64,000 bases of DNA from Elephas maximus indicus (lineage: Eukaryota > Chordata > Mammalia > Proboscidea > Elephantidae): contig NC_064824.1 in assembly GCF_024166365.1 (NCBI RefSeq), positions 126,483,608 to 126,547,607 on the forward strand, in the 5' to 3' direction. Under the pieces are notes generated by a model. It was given only the letters and a program-made list of their open reading frames with translations, did not search any database and was not told where the DNA came from. This document shows positions 10,976 through 23,410 of the stretch, piece by piece (positions within the stretch are counted from its first letter, which is position 1; the number at the start of each line of letters is the position of its first letter). A program made the translations under genes and the position numbers.

Positions 10976-11846
10976 AGTATATTACATAGTTAGATGATTA
11001 AGCATTTCTTGATGTATAAATGAATGAACAAGTGACTAATTAAATAAATTGTTTAAAACTCTTAACAAGAAACACACACACAGGATTTCAGGCCTATAGT
11101 GAAGAATCATTTCCAAACTTTTGCATCCCTGAGTTATGAACTTCAAATATGTTGTTTGCTTTATGCTAAGCTACTCGGTATCCCATCAGCCTGGATGTGA
11201 AAGCACGAAATAGCCAGACCTAAATTTGGATGCTTAAATGACATCTCCCCCTTGGAAATAGAGACCCAATCTGGTAACTGTGACATAGTTAATACTTACT
11301 GGACACTTGTGACCTTTCAGGCCATGTGTTATTAAACATCACTGCAGCATTGTGAGGCAGGAAACTGACCAAAGGCCCAAAACATATTGGCTTTATGTTG
11401 GGGTAAGAGATTGGACTATTTTGCTTGCTACTCACAAGGTTATGAAACATTTCTTTTTGATGGTCTCAAAGTAAAATGTTATCACATATTCTATTTCTCA
11501 TTTTTAATGTATGGTCCTTCAGGGACAAATGTTAGGCAATCATTTGACCTATGAGAAATTGTACTCATTTCTGTAGGGTAAGTTTCATAATATGGTAAAA
11601 GATATGAAAAGAATAGATAGAAAATAATCCACTTTGAAGGTCTCAGTGGCATTTATAATGGAGAACACAGCTCTTAAACAGCTTAGCTTGTCACAACTTT
11701 TCTGGATTTCAGTCTCTTGAAGAGCTCAGGAATACAGCAAGACAAAAGTGGCAAGAGAAGTGAACTAACAACTACTTGGTTCATTGGAAAAGGAAAGCTC
11801 TGAGTTCCTCTTATTCTACTGAATAATCCCATGGTCTCTGTCATGT
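10976..11846. other. No gene or clear repeat seen
   Basis: Non-coding. The minus ORF at 11865-11683 overlaps the RTE start and has no domain. Confidence 0.4.
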
Positions 11847-12395
11847 AGTTGTTGTTAGGTGCCATCTAGCTGGTTCTGATTCCTAGTAACCTTATGTACA
11901 ACAGAGCGAAACACTGCTCTGTCTGAGCCATCCTAAGATTGTTGCAGCCACTGAGTCAATCCATCTGGTTGAAGGACTTCTGCTCTTTTGCTGATCATCT
12001 AATTTACCCAGAATAAAGTCCTTCTCCAGGAACTGATCCCTCGAGATAACACGTCAAAGTATGTGAGACATAGTCTTGCCATCCACGCTTCTAAGGAGCA
12101 TTCTGCCTGTATTTCCTCCATGTCTGATTTGTTTGTTCATTTGGCAGTCGATAGTACATTAGACATTCTTAGTCAAAACCACAACTGAAGAAGTCAACCC
12201 TTCTTTAATCTTCCTTATTCATCACATAGCTATTGCATGCATATGAGGCGATTAAAAATACCATGGCTTGAGTCAGGAGCACCTTAGTCTCCAAGGTGAC
12301 ATCTTTGCTTTTTGACACTTTAAAGAGTCTTTTGCAGCAGCTTTGCCCAATGCAATGTATCTTTTGATTTCTTGACTGCTGCTTCCACGGGTGTC
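11847..12395 (-). mobile_element. RTE LINE 3' end
   Basis: Reverse copy starting with the tail complement 'gttgttaggtgccatctagc', running through 'ctccaaggtgacatctttgc' to 'cttccacgggtgt'. Its 5'-truncated end directly touches the 5'-truncated end of the L1 that starts at 12396. Confidence 0.85.
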
Positions 12396-15155
12396 AGCAA
12401 CCAAAAAAAGAGCAGGAGGGGCAGTAGTAATCTTTGGCAAAATAGACTTTAAAGCAAAAGTCACCATAAAGCCTAAGGACAGACACTATATAGTCATTAA
12501 GTGGTACATAGGCCAGGAGGATATAACCACATATACACACCCAAAGACAGGGCTCCAAAATACATTAAACAAACTCTAACAGCATTGAAAAGAGAAATAC
12601 ACACTGCCGTAATAACGGTAGGAGACATCAACGTGTCACTTTCAGTGAAAGTCAGAACATCTAGAAAGAAACTAATTAAAGTTGCTGAAGATATAAATGC
12701 CGTAATTAACCAATTTGACCTCATAGACTTATACACAACACTCCAGCCAACAGCAGCAAAGCATACATTCTTTTCCAATGCACGTGGAATATTCTCCAGA
12801 AACAATCACCACATTTTAAGCCACAAAACAAGCCTTAGAAAAATGTAAACCATCAAAATAATTCAAAGCAGTCTGTCTGATAATAATGCCATAAAAGCAG
12901 AAATTGATAACAGAAACATCAAGGAAAAAAAATTAAATACATGGAAACTGAACAACACCTTGTTTGAAAACTACTGGATTATAAAAGAAATTAATGATGC
13001 AATAAAAAATTCATAGAATCAAATAAGAATGAAAAGACATCTTACCAAAACCTTTGGGACACAGCAAATCAGTGTTTAGAGTTCAATTTATAGCACTAAA
13101 CACATCAATAAAGAAGAAAGGGCCAAAATCAAAACATTAACCTTACAACACAAACAAATAGAAAGAGAACAGCAAAAGGAGCACTCAGACACCAAAAGAA
13201 AAAACATAATAAGAACTGGAGCAGAAATAAATGAAATAGAGAATAGAAAAGCTATAGAAAGAATTGACAAGATCAAAAGTTTGTTCTTTGAAAAGATTGA
13301 CAAACTACTGGCCAAATCGACAAAAGAAAAACAGGAGAGGAAACAACCTGAATAAGAAATGAGATGGGTGATATCACAACAGACCCAACTGAAATAAAAA
13401 GGATCATAACAGGATAGTATGAAAAAGTATACTCTACAAAAAATTAAAAACCTAGAGGAAACAGAAAAAAATATTCAGAGACACCTTACCTACATGAACT
13501 AACACAAACCCTGGCCCAGAGAGCTTCACTGTATAATTCTACTAAATTTCAGAGAAGGACTAACACCAATACTATCAAAGCAATTTCAGAGCATGGAAAA
13601 AGAAGGAACACTTCCGAACTCGTTCTATGATGCCAGCATAACTCTGATACAAAAGCAAGGCAAAAACAATGTGAAAAAAGAGAACCACAGACCAATATGC
13701 TCATGAACAGAGATGCGAAAATCCTCAACAAAATTCTAATCAATAGAATTCAACAGCATATCAAAAAAATAATACATCATGATGAAGTAGGATTCATAGC
13801 AGATATGCAGGGATGGTTCAACAATAGAAAACCAATCAATGCAATCAAGCACATAAATAAAACAAAAGGAAACAACCCACGATGTTATCAACGTACCCAC
13901 AAAAGGCATTTGAAAACTCCAACAACCATTCCTGATAAATACTCTCAGCAAAATAGGAATAGAAGGGAAATTCCTTGACAAATTAAGGGCATTTATACGA
14001 AGCCTTTTTTTTTTTTTTTATACAAAGCCAACAGCCAACATCATTCATTATGTAGAGGGATTGAATGCATTCTCCTTGAGAATGGGAACCAGGCCAGGCT
14101 GCCCTTTATCACCATTCTTATTTAGTATTGTGCTGGAGATCCTAGTTAGAGCAATAGGCAAGAAAAATTATTAACGAGCATGCAATTTGGTAAGGAAGAG
14201 GTAAAACTAACCCTATTCGTAGATGATATGATCTTATACCCAGAAAAAGAATTCAAAATAAAGCTACTGGAACTAATAGAAGATTTCAGCAAATTAGCAA
14301 GATACAAGATTAATATACAAACATCAGTTGGATTCCTCTACACCAACAAAGGGTACTTCAAAAATGAAATAATCAAATCAATACCATTGACAATAGCCCC
14401 CAGGAAAATAAAGTATTTAGGCATAAATCTAAGCAAGGATGTAAAGACCTGTACAAAGAAAATTACAAAACACTACTGCAAGAAACCAAAAGAGACCCAC
14501 ATAAGTAGATAAACACACCATGTTCCTGAATAGGAAGACTCAACATTGTGAAAATGTCAGTTCTACCCAAATCATTCTACAGGTACAATGCAACAAATTC
14601 AACAGATCCAAATTCAACAAGAGTTTTAACAAGATGAATAAAAAGTCACCAACTTTATACGGAAAGGGAAGAAGCTTTGGATAAGTAAAGCATTACTAAA
14701 GAAGAACAAAGTAGGAGGCCTCACACTACCTGATTTTAGAAGCTATTATACAGCCATCATAGCCATCATAGTAAAAACAGCCTGATACTGGTGCAACAAC
14801 AGACACACCAATAGGAGAGAACTGAGACCCCAGAAGTAAATCCATCCTTCTATTAGCAGCTGATTTTTGAGAAAGGCTCAAAGTCTGTTAATGGGGAAAA
14901 GACAGTCTCCTTAACAAAAGATGCTGGCATAAATGAATATCCACGTGTAAAAAAATGAAACAGGGACCATACCTCACACCATAAACAAAAACTAACTCAA
15001 AATGGATCAAAGACCTAAGTACAAAATCTAAAAAGATAAAGATCATGGAAGAAAAAATAGTGACAAATTTAGAGGCCCTAAATTTGTCTCTAGTTTTTCT
15101 TCCATGATCTTTATCTTTTTAGGTTTTCTATTTAGATTTTTAGGAGCCCTTATAC
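12396..15155 (+). mobile_element. Old L1 ORF2 fragment
   Basis: Covers ORF2 from inside the endonuclease (KKRAGGAVVIFGKIDFKAKV at 12400; PTAAKHTFFSNARG near 12750) to the RT (EVKLTLFVDDMILYPEKE near 14200, a degraded FADD motif) and beyond. Many stops. It lacks the 5' end, the ORF2 C-terminus and the whole 3'UTR, and ends just before the next RTE. A fold-back lies inside it at 15028-15122. Confidence 0.85.
15028..15122. repeat. 45-bp near-perfect inverted repeat in L1
   Basis: Left arm 15028-15072 and right arm 15078-15122 are reverse complements at about 43 of 45 positions, with a 5-base spacer (aggcc). The left arm is normal L1 sequence (gataaagatcatggaagaaa); the right arm is its inverted copy, after which L1 text resumes at about 15140 (taggagccct). 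Confidence 0.95.
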
Positions 15156-15159
15156 ATGT

Positions 15160-18100
15160 CATCCCCCACATGTCTGTCAGTTTGTCCTACTGTGGGGCTT
15201 GCATGTTGCTGTGATACTGCAAGCTATGCCACAGTCTTCAGTTACCAACAGGGTCACTTTTGGCAGATAGGTTTGAGTGAACCTTCCAGACTAAGACAGA
15301 CTAAAAGGACCCGACAGTCTACTTCTGAAAAGAATTAGCCAGTGAAACACTTATGAATAGCAGAGGAATGTTGTCTGATACAGTGTCAGAAGATGAGCCC
15401 TCCATGTTGGAAGGCACTCAAAATACAACTGGTGAAGAGCTGCCTCCTCAATGTAGAGTCTACCTTACCGAGTTGTATGGAGTCAAACTTTTGGGATCTT
15501 CATTTGATGATGTGGCATGACTCAATTTGAGGAGAAACAGTTGCAAACGTTCAGGAATAATTGGAGCTGGCATATATGAAGTATGAATCTAGGAAAATTG
15601 GAAATCATCAAAAATGAAATGGAACCCATAAACTTTGATACCCTAAGTATTAATGAGCTGAAATGGTCATTTCGAATTGGACAATCATATAGTCCACTAT
15701 GCTGGGAATGAAAACTTGAAGAGGAATGGTGTTGCATTCATCATCAAAAAGAACATTTCAAGATCTATACTGAAGTACAATGCTGTCAGTGATAGGATAA
15801 TATCCATGTGCTTACAAGGAAAAGCAGTTAATATGACTATTGTTCAAATTTACGCACCAACCACTAATGCCAAAGATGAAGAAACTGAAAATTTTTACCA
15901 TCTTCTGGAATCTGGAATTGATCGAACATATAATAAGGGTGCATTGATAATTACTGATGATTGGAATGTGAAAGTTGGAAACGAAGAAGGACCTGTAGTT
16001 GGAAAGTATGGCCCTGGTGATAGAAATGGTAGCAGAGATTGCACTATAGAATTTTGCCAGACCAATGACTACTTTATTGCAAATTCATTTTTCTAAACAT
16101 AAACAGCTACTGTACACATGGACCTCCCCAGATGGAATACACAGGAATCAATTTGACTATATCTGTGGAAAGAAATGAAGGAAGAGCTCAATATCATCAG
16201 TAGAAAGAGGCCAGAGGCTGACTTCAGAACAGACCATCAATTGCTCATATATAATTTCAAGATGAAACAGAAGAAAATTAGAACAAGACCATGAGAGCCA
16301 AAATATGACCTTTAGTATATTCCACCTGAACTTAGAGATCATCTCAAGAATAGATTTAATGTGTTGAATACTGATGACTGAAGAACAGAGGAGTAGTGGA
16401 ATGACATCAAGGACATCATACATGAAGAAAACAAGAGATTGTTGAAAGGATGGGAAAGAAAGAAGAGAACATATGGATGTCAGAGGAGATTCTGAAACTT
16501 GCTCTTGAATGTTGAGTAGTTAAAGCAAAATAAAGAAATGTGAAGTAAAAGAAGTGAACAGAAGATTTCAAAGGGTGGCTCGAGAAGACAAAGTAAAATA
16601 TTATAGTGTGACATGTGCAAAGAGCCAGAGATAGAAAACTAAAAGGGAAGAACACACTCAGCATTTCTCAAACAGAAAGAACTGAAGAAAAAATTCAAGC
16701 CTCGAGTTGCAATATTGCGGATTCCATGGGCAAAATATTAAATGAAAGACGATGGAAAGAATACACACAGTCATAATACCAAAAAGAATTGGTCAACGTT
16801 CAACCATTTCAAGAGGTAGCATATGATCAAGAACCAATGGTACTGAAGGAAGAAGTCTGAGCTGCACTGAAGACACTGGAGAAAAACAAAGCTCCAGGAA
16901 CTGACAGAATGTCAATTGAGCTGTTTCAACAAATGGATGTAGCACTGGAAGTGCTCACTCATCTATGCCAGGAGATTTGGAAGACAGCTACCTGGCCAAC
17001 TGACTGGAAGAGATCCATATTTATGCCTATTCCCAGGAAAGATGACCCAACCAAATGCAGAAATTATCAAACAATATCATTCATATCACATGAAACTAAA
17101 ATTTTGCTGAAGATCATTCAAAAATGACTGCAGCTGTATATAGACAGGGATCTGCCAGAAATTCAGGTTGGATTCAGAAGAGGATGTGAAACCAGGGATA
17201 TTATTACTGATGTCAGATGGATCCTGGCTGAAAGCAGAGAATACCAGAAAGATGTTTACCTGTGTTTTATTGGCAATGCAAAGGCATTTGACTATGTGGA
17301 TCATAACAAATTATGGATAACATTGCAAAGAATGGGAATTTCAGAACACTTAATTTTGTCCATAAGGAATCTGTACACAGATCAAGAGGCAGATGTTCCA
17401 ACAGGGCAAGGAGTTACTGGGTGGTATAAAGTCAGTAAAGGTGTTTTTCAGGGTTCTATCTGTTCACCATACCTATTAAATCTTTATGCTGAGGAGATAA
17501 TCTGAGAGGCTGGACAGTATGAAGGAGAATGATGCATCAGGATTGGAGGAAGACTTATTAACAACCTGGTTATGCAGATGACACAACCTTGTTTGCTGAA
17601 AGTGAAGAGAACTTGAAGCACTTACTTATGAAGATCAAAGACCACAACCTTCAGTATGGATTGCACCTCAACATAAAGGAAAACAAAAATCTCACAACTG
17701 AACCAGTAAGCAATGTCATGATAAAGGGAGAAAAGATTGAAGTTGTCAAGGATTTTGTTTTACTTGGATCCACAATCTACACCCATAGGAATGGCAGTCA
17801 AGGAATCAAGAGGTGCATTTTGCTGGAAAAGACGTATTTAAAGTGCTGAAAAGCAGAGATGTCACCTTGAAGACTAATGTGCATCTGACCCAAAACTTGG
17901 TGTTTTTAGTCGCACCTTATGCATGAGAAAGCTGGGCAATGACTATAGAAGACTGAAGAAGAATTGACACCTTTGAATTGTGGTGGTGGTGAAAAATATT
18001 GAATATACCATGGACTGCCAGAAGAAGGAAAAAATCTGTTTTGGAAGAAGTACAACCAGATTGCTCCTCAGAAGCAAAGATGGCGAGACCGTGTCTTACA

Positions 18101-18160
18101 TATTTTGTACATGTTATCAGGAGGGATTAGTCCCTGGAGAAGGAAACACCATCCTTGGCA
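15160..18160 (+). mobile_element. RTE LINE, nearly complete but 3'-truncated
   Basis: Starts with the family 5' end (cccacatgtctgtcagtttg). Frames in order: endonuclease from 15677 (FIIKKNISRSILKYNAVSDR; VQIYAPTTNAKDEE), then RT segments near 16909-17127, 17296-17505 and 17589-17849. Stops and frameshifts separate them. It ends inside the last 200 bp of the element, without the usual 3' tail, where it meets an inverted 5' fragment. Confidence 0.9.
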
Positions 18161-19155
18161 TCCTCTCTTTCCACAGATATAGTCGATTTGATTTCTGTGT
18201 ATTCCATCCGGTTAGGACCATGTATATAGTCACCGTTTATGTTGGTGAAAAAAGGTATTTGCAATGAAGAAGTCATTGGTCTTAAAAAATTCTATCATTT
18301 GAACTCTGGCATTGTTTACAACTGCAGTTCCTCCTTCTTTGTTTCCAACTTTTGGATTCCAATCGCCAGTAATTATCAATGCATCCTGATTGCATATTCA
18401 ATCAATGTGAGACTGCAGAGGTTGGTAAAAATCTTCAGTTTCTTCATATTTGGCCTTAGTGGTTGGTGTGTAAGTTTGAATGATAGTCGTATCAACTGGT
18501 CTTCCAGGCAGGTGTATGGATATTATCCTATCACTGAAATCCTTGTCCTTCCGGATAGATATTGAGATGTTCTTTTTGATGATGAATGCAACACAGTTCT
18601 TCTTCATGATGTCATTCCCGGAATAGTAGGCACTATGGTAGTCTGATTCAAAATGGTCAATACAAGTCCATTTCAGCTCACTAATGCCTAGAATATTGAT
18701 GTTTATGCATTTCATTTTGTTTGGACAATTTCCAATTTTCCTGGATTCATACTTCATACATTCCATGTTCTGATTATCAATAGATTTTTGCAGATGTTTC
18801 TTCTCATTTTGAGTCTGGCCACATCAGCAAATGAAGCTTCCTAAAGCTTAACTCCATTCACATCATTAAGGTCAACTCTACTTTGAGGAGGTAGCTCTTC
18901 CCCAGTTGTCTTTTGAATGCCTTCCAACTTGGGGGGGCTCATCTTACGGTACTATATCAGACAATGTTCCACTGCTATTCATAGGGTTTTCCCTGGCTAA
19001 TTCTTTCCAAAAGTGAACTGCCTGATCCTTCTTCCTAGCCTATCTTAGCTGAAACCTGTCCTCCATGGGTGACCCTGCTGGTATCCGAATACTGGTGGCA
19101 TAGCTTCCAGCTTCGCAGCCCTCACAGCAGACAAACTGACAGACATGTGGGAGGC
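18161..19155 (-). mobile_element. RTE LINE 5' fragment, inverted
   Basis: Starts ctctttccacagatatagtc, the complement of the end of the endonuclease domain. It runs back to the family 5' end ('acaaactgacagacatgtgg' near 19145). The minus frame at 18766-18398 gives endonuclease text (ILGISELKWTCI; IISIHLPGRPVDTT). The 3' two-thirds are absent. It forms a large inverted repeat with the 5' third of the copy at 15160. Confidence 0.9.
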
Positions 19156-19349
19156 TTCTCACACAGTCCCCCCTAATATTAATAACTGCTGATAAATTCA
19201 CCAAACTAAGAAACGAATATTAGCACATTAATATTAATAATAACTAAACTTCAATTGTTTGTAGTAACTAAAAAGCTACTCAAATAATGAGATCAATAAC
19301 ATCTTACTAAACAGAAAATAGATAAGTGGTAAATTTAGCGAAGTGTAAG

Positions 19350-19792
19350 ACAATACACAATAGTGGGGAAACCAGAACAACTTGACCAAGCAAGGTCATG
19401 GCAGCTCCATAGACACATCCAAACTCCCTGAGGGACTGAATTACTGGGCTAAGGGGTGGGGATCGTGATCTCAGGAAACATCCAGCTCAATTGGCATGAT
19501 GCAGTTTATAAAGAAACTGTTCTACATTCTACTTTGGAGAGTAGCATCTTGGGTCTTAAAAGCCTGTGAGCAGCCATCTAAGATACTCCACTGGTCTCAC
19601 CCCATCTGAAACAAACGAGAATGAAGAAAACCAATGGCATAAGGGAAAGATTAGTCCAAAGGATTAGAGGACCACAAGTACCACAGCCTCCACCAGACTG
19701 AGTCCAGCACAACCAGGTGGTACCCGGCTACCACCAGGGGTTACAGTAGAGGATCCTGAACAGAGCTGGAGAAAAATGTACAACAAAGACCC

Positions 19793-19829
<37 letters not shown>

Positions 19830-20181
19830 ACTTGTTTGACAGAGACTGGAGAAACCTCGAGAGTATGGGCCCTGGACACCCTTTTAACCTGGTACTGAAG
19901 TCACTGCTGAGGTTCTTGCTTCAGTCAAAGATTAGAGAGACGCATAAAACAAATTGAGACTAAATGGTCACACCACCCTAGGGGCAAAGATGTGAAGGCA
20001 GGAGGGGACAGGAAAACTGGTAATGGGGAACCCAAGGTTGAGAAGGGGAGAGTGTTGACAGTTTGAGGAGTTCACAACAAATGTTATGCAAACAATATGT
20101 ATATTATTTATTTAATGAGAAACTGATTTGCTCTGCAAAACTCCGTTTAAAGCAAAATAAAAAATAATATTAAAAAAAAAA
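19350..20181 (+). mobile_element. L1 3'UTR, older copy
   Basis: Shares the L1 3'UTR order seen at 58980-59829: 'tcttgggtcttaaaagcctg', 'gagcagccatctaagatact', 'gaatgaagaaaaccaatggc', and an end with 'aaagcaaaataaaaaataat' plus A-tail. Contains an (AC)n tract. Confidence 0.8.
19794..19828. repeat. (AC)n microsatellite in L1 3'UTR
   Basis: About 17 AC units. The repeat-encoded minus ORF over it is spurious. Confidence 0.95.
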
Positions 20182-20981
20182 GAACTTTTCATGTCCTTTT
20201 TTAAGGAAAGAAAAAAGATGCCATCTTGACTGAATAGTAATACCTTTGAAATAAGTTTTAGACATGTATGGCTGTATTGAGCTCTCTTCAGATGAATTGA
20301 AAAGAAGCTAATTTGGACAGAAGTTATAATGAAATACCAGATGAGAGCTATAGTTATTTCCAAGATGAGATTAAATTTAATTCATAGTAGGCAGAGCAGT
20401 ACCAATTTTAAGTACTAGGTGACTCCAGGAAAGGTTGGTTGGTGGAGCCAGTTTTTCCAAAGAGATTTTCATCTGCCTCAAGAATTTTTTTTTTTTTTTT
20501 AATTTCCAAATTCACTCAAGTTGTGCTTATCCCTAAATTTTCTTAACAAAGATAAGAATCCATTATTTGGCAAAGTATTTTGTCTTGTGTATGGATTTAT
20601 AGGTATTTAAAATTAATCAGAACACTTATATTTGCATGTTATGAATAGCCTGTATTGAAAAAAAAAAAGTTAATGAAATAGAGATTGTTCTGGAAAACAT
20701 AGATTGTATAGCTTCCATCCCCATGGCAACCAACTGAATTTTTGCACCTGGTACTCGAGGATAATAATTTCTTGTGTGCTAGATGATCTGCTCCTTCTCA
20801 AGGTCACCAAGAAAGGAGGAACAAGATGACCTTCCATGAAAACAAAACCAACTTAAATCTTTCAGAGAGGAATTAGACTTTTGGGACAGCTCTAATTTCA
20901 CCCTTGTAGGACATTTTACATTTGAGCAATAAAATGGGAGTCCAGATTTCAGGTTCTGTTGCTTTTATTTCTCAGAGAGAT
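20182..20981 (-). other. 3' flank of the S28 protease gene
   Basis: No further coding sequence. AAATAAAA on the minus strand at about 20963-20970, only a dozen bases past the stop codon, could serve as a polyadenylation signal, but it is very close to the stop and unproven. Poly-T near 20487-20500. Confidence 0.4.
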
Positions 20982-21091
20982 CTATTGCTTTAGCCATTTT
21001 TGTAGAAGCTGGAAGATTTTTTCTCGTGCTTGAATTAGTTCAGCTGAATCAGTATCATTCTGTTCAAACATATCTGCACAATGTACTGCAC
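20982..21091 (-). CDS. S28 serine protease-like gene, terminal coding exon
   Basis: Last coding exon of a minus-strand S28-family (PRSS16/PRCP-like) serine carboxypeptidase gene. It encodes AVHCADMFEQ and onward to EKIFQLLQKWLKQ and a TAG stop (20982-20984). The His codon at 21081-21083 sits where the family's catalytic His lies (GxHC/GAHH motif). The acceptor AG is at 21093-21092. The exon starts in phase 1, completing a Gly codon split with the 29381-29589 exon. The amphipathic C-terminal helix ending near a Trp is typical of PRSS16 relatives. Length (35 residues plus stop) fits a final exon. Intact, no sign of decay. Confidence 0.85.
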
Positions 21092-21154
21092 CTAAAAAGA
21101 GAAAGATAAATGTTAGAATACTTACATACCAAGCATCCAAAGGGCAAATGTCCC

Positions 21155-21312
21155 TAACCCCCAGCTACACGTTAGAACCTCTCTGAACCTTGTTCAAAAA
21201 AAAAAACCAATACCTGAACCCCGTCCTTAAGAGGTTCTACTTTTAGTCTGGTGTGGGAGTGGGTATCAGTAACTTTCAAAAGCTGTTAAAAGGTGATTAA
21301 AATGTGCAGCCA
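21155..21312. mobile_element. MER5-like DNA transposon remnant
   Basis: 'cacgttagaacctctctgaa', 'aatacctgaaccccgtcc' and the end 'gtgattaaaatgtgcagcc' resemble MER5A-type hAT remnants. Short A-run inside. Confidence 0.4.
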
Positions 21313-22037
21313 TAATTAAGAAAGAGAATTAGTTTACTCATATAATGGGCTTTGAATCCAAGAAGTAAGCTGCTTTGTAGATTAAGGAATGGTAAATATA
21401 TGATGTTTATTCAATTGAGTTACTGTTGAAGTCTGTGTAATCCTCTTGTGCTACAACTTAATGAATGTGTCTGGGAATGATTAAGGTAGTAGATTTAGAG
21501 AATAATGCTTTTAGTTTCCTTTTTGTTCAGTTCAAGTGTGATATAACTTAAGTTCCATCTGAGGAAGACACAATGTCTGAATCTCAGTGAGTCTTATTTT
21601 AGAAAGTTTTCTCAGCAGCCTCCTGGAGTTCCACTGTACCAGGTCCAAGAGCCGATTGTTCAATTTTCAGATATTTTGCGAACTGGCTGTTACACAGCGA
21701 GCTTGAAATTGGTCTTGATGGGAGTATTTACACCATGAAAATCAGCAGATGCTAAAAAATCAGTGCTTTTTTTTTCCCCCTTAAGGAGAATGGATTGATA
21801 AACATATAACACGTAAGCGTAAGATCAAATAGACAAAATCGATGGGGATTTAAATATTTGTCAAACGCTTTATTTTGCAGATGTGGAACCTACGCATCAG
21901 AGAGTTTAAGTGACTTGTCAAGAAAATTGCTAAGGATTGAACCCCGATCACCAGAAGGTCTTCACATGCTGGATTATGTAGCAAATGCCATCAAATATGA
22001 GCTCAGGGTTTTACAAATAAGCATCCAACCAAAGCAA
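21313..22037. other. Intron of the S28 gene, nothing identified
   Basis: Non-coding; the short plus ORF from 21858 runs into a SINE and is not a gene. Confidence 0.4.
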
Positions 22038-22049
22038 AAACATAACAAA

Positions 22050-22238
22050 TGGGACAAAGTATTTGCCTTAGCGTCCAACTTATGGTGACCCTATATGTTT
22101 CAGAGGAGAACTGTGCTCCATAAGGTTTTCAGTGGCATGATCTTTGGAAAGTGGATGACCAGGCCTTTCTTCTGAGGCACCACCAACCTTTCGGTTAGTA
22201 GTCGAACATGTAACTATGTGCGCCACTCAGGGATTCCA
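22050..22238 (-). mobile_element. AfroSINE copy
   Basis: Reverse copy: 'gagaactgtgctccataagg', 'caggcctttcttctgaggca', 'cggttagtagtcgaacatgt', head complement ending 'cgccactcagggattcc'. Confidence 0.8.
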
Positions 22239-22297
22239 AGCATCCATCCAGTCGGCATTATTTATTTTAGGGGCAAGATGTATTTGCTGTTACCCAC

Positions 22298-22494
22298 AAG
22301 TTTCCTTGCTGTCAAGTCGATTCCGATTAATTGTAATCCTTTTGGAAAGAGTAGAACTGCCCCATAGGGTTTCCAAGGCTGTAATCTTTAAGGAAACAGA
22401 CAATCACATCTTTCCCTGCAGAGTGGCTGGTGGGTTTGAATGCCAGCCTTTTTGGTTAGCAGCTGAGTGTTTAGCCATTGTGCGGCCAGAACTC
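22298..22494 (-). mobile_element. AfroSINE copy
   Basis: Reverse copy next to the previous one: 'gctgtcaagtcgattccgat', 'actgccccatagggtttcca', 'ttggttagcagctgagtgtt'. Confidence 0.85.
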
Positions 22495-22717
22495 CTTATT
22501 TTCTTTTAAGAAGCTAAAATTATGTAATAACTATGAGATAGTGGAGTCCTATTCACCCATTGAAAAAACAATAAGAAAAACTTCTATGTACTTAGATGGA
22601 AAGATCTCCAGTGTACACTGGTAAAAGAGAAACAAGGAAGGTATTGGACAGTATATACATTATGCTACCTTTTTCTCAAAGGGCTAAGAATATATATGAT
22701 TGTATTTGCCAAAAGCA

Positions 22718-22920
22718 GAAGCCCTGGCGGCACCACGGTTAAAGCACTTGGCTGCTAACCAAATGTGAGAAGTTTGAAACCACCAGCCATTCTGCTGGAA
22801 AATGATGTGGCAGTCTGCTTCCATAAAGTTTACAGATTTGAAAACAGTTTGAGGAAGTCCAACTCTATCCTAAATGTCATTATGAGTTGGAATCAAATTG
22901 CTGGCAGTGAGTTTTTTTTT
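22718..22920 (+). mobile_element. AfroSINE copy
   Basis: Head 'agaagccctggcggcaccac', B-box region, subtype segment 'gatgtggcagtctgcttcca', RTE-like tail 'tcattatgagttggaatcaa' and a T-run. Confidence 0.85.
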
Positions 22921-23218
22921 TTTTTTATTTGCAAAAAAATACCACAAAGATGAACAAAAACTAATAGAGATGGCTCCCTAACAGGTTAGGAGGGAAACAG
23001 GGTAGGAAATTTAAGACTTCGGTTCCGTCTGTAGAGAAGTAAGCAAAGCCCCTCACAACTGACAGATACTAACTATGGAGTTTCCTATAAACATAAACAC
23101 TTTTACAGAATTTCAAGTTCAGATGAGGTGACACCATGATTGTGATGAGATCATGCAGAAATAAGACACACTCTAATCATGTGTGAGCAAAGACAAAAAC
23201 AATGACACCCTACAACCA

Positions 23219-23410
23219 CAGGAGTCCTGGGTGATACAAACCGTTAAGTACTGGGCTATTAACTGAAAGATTGGAAGTTGAAATCCACCCAGGAATGCCT
23301 TGGAAGAAAGATACGGTGGTCTACTTCCAGAAGATCACAGCCATTGAAAACCCTATGGAGCACAGCAGCAGTCTGAAACCCATGGGGCTAACATGAGTGG
23401 AAGCCAGAAC
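23219..23410 (+). mobile_element. AfroSINE copy, older
   Basis: Head 'ggagtcctgggtgatacaaa', 'tggaagttgaaatccaccca', 'ggtctacttccagaagatca' and a weak tail 'ggctaacatgagtggaagcc'. Confidence 0.75.

Noticed and set aside
15028-15122. Fold-back as a conserved microRNA gene
   Set aside because: One arm is ordinary L1 coding sequence and the other its inverted copy; the stem is explained by a template switch and no conservation can be shown here.
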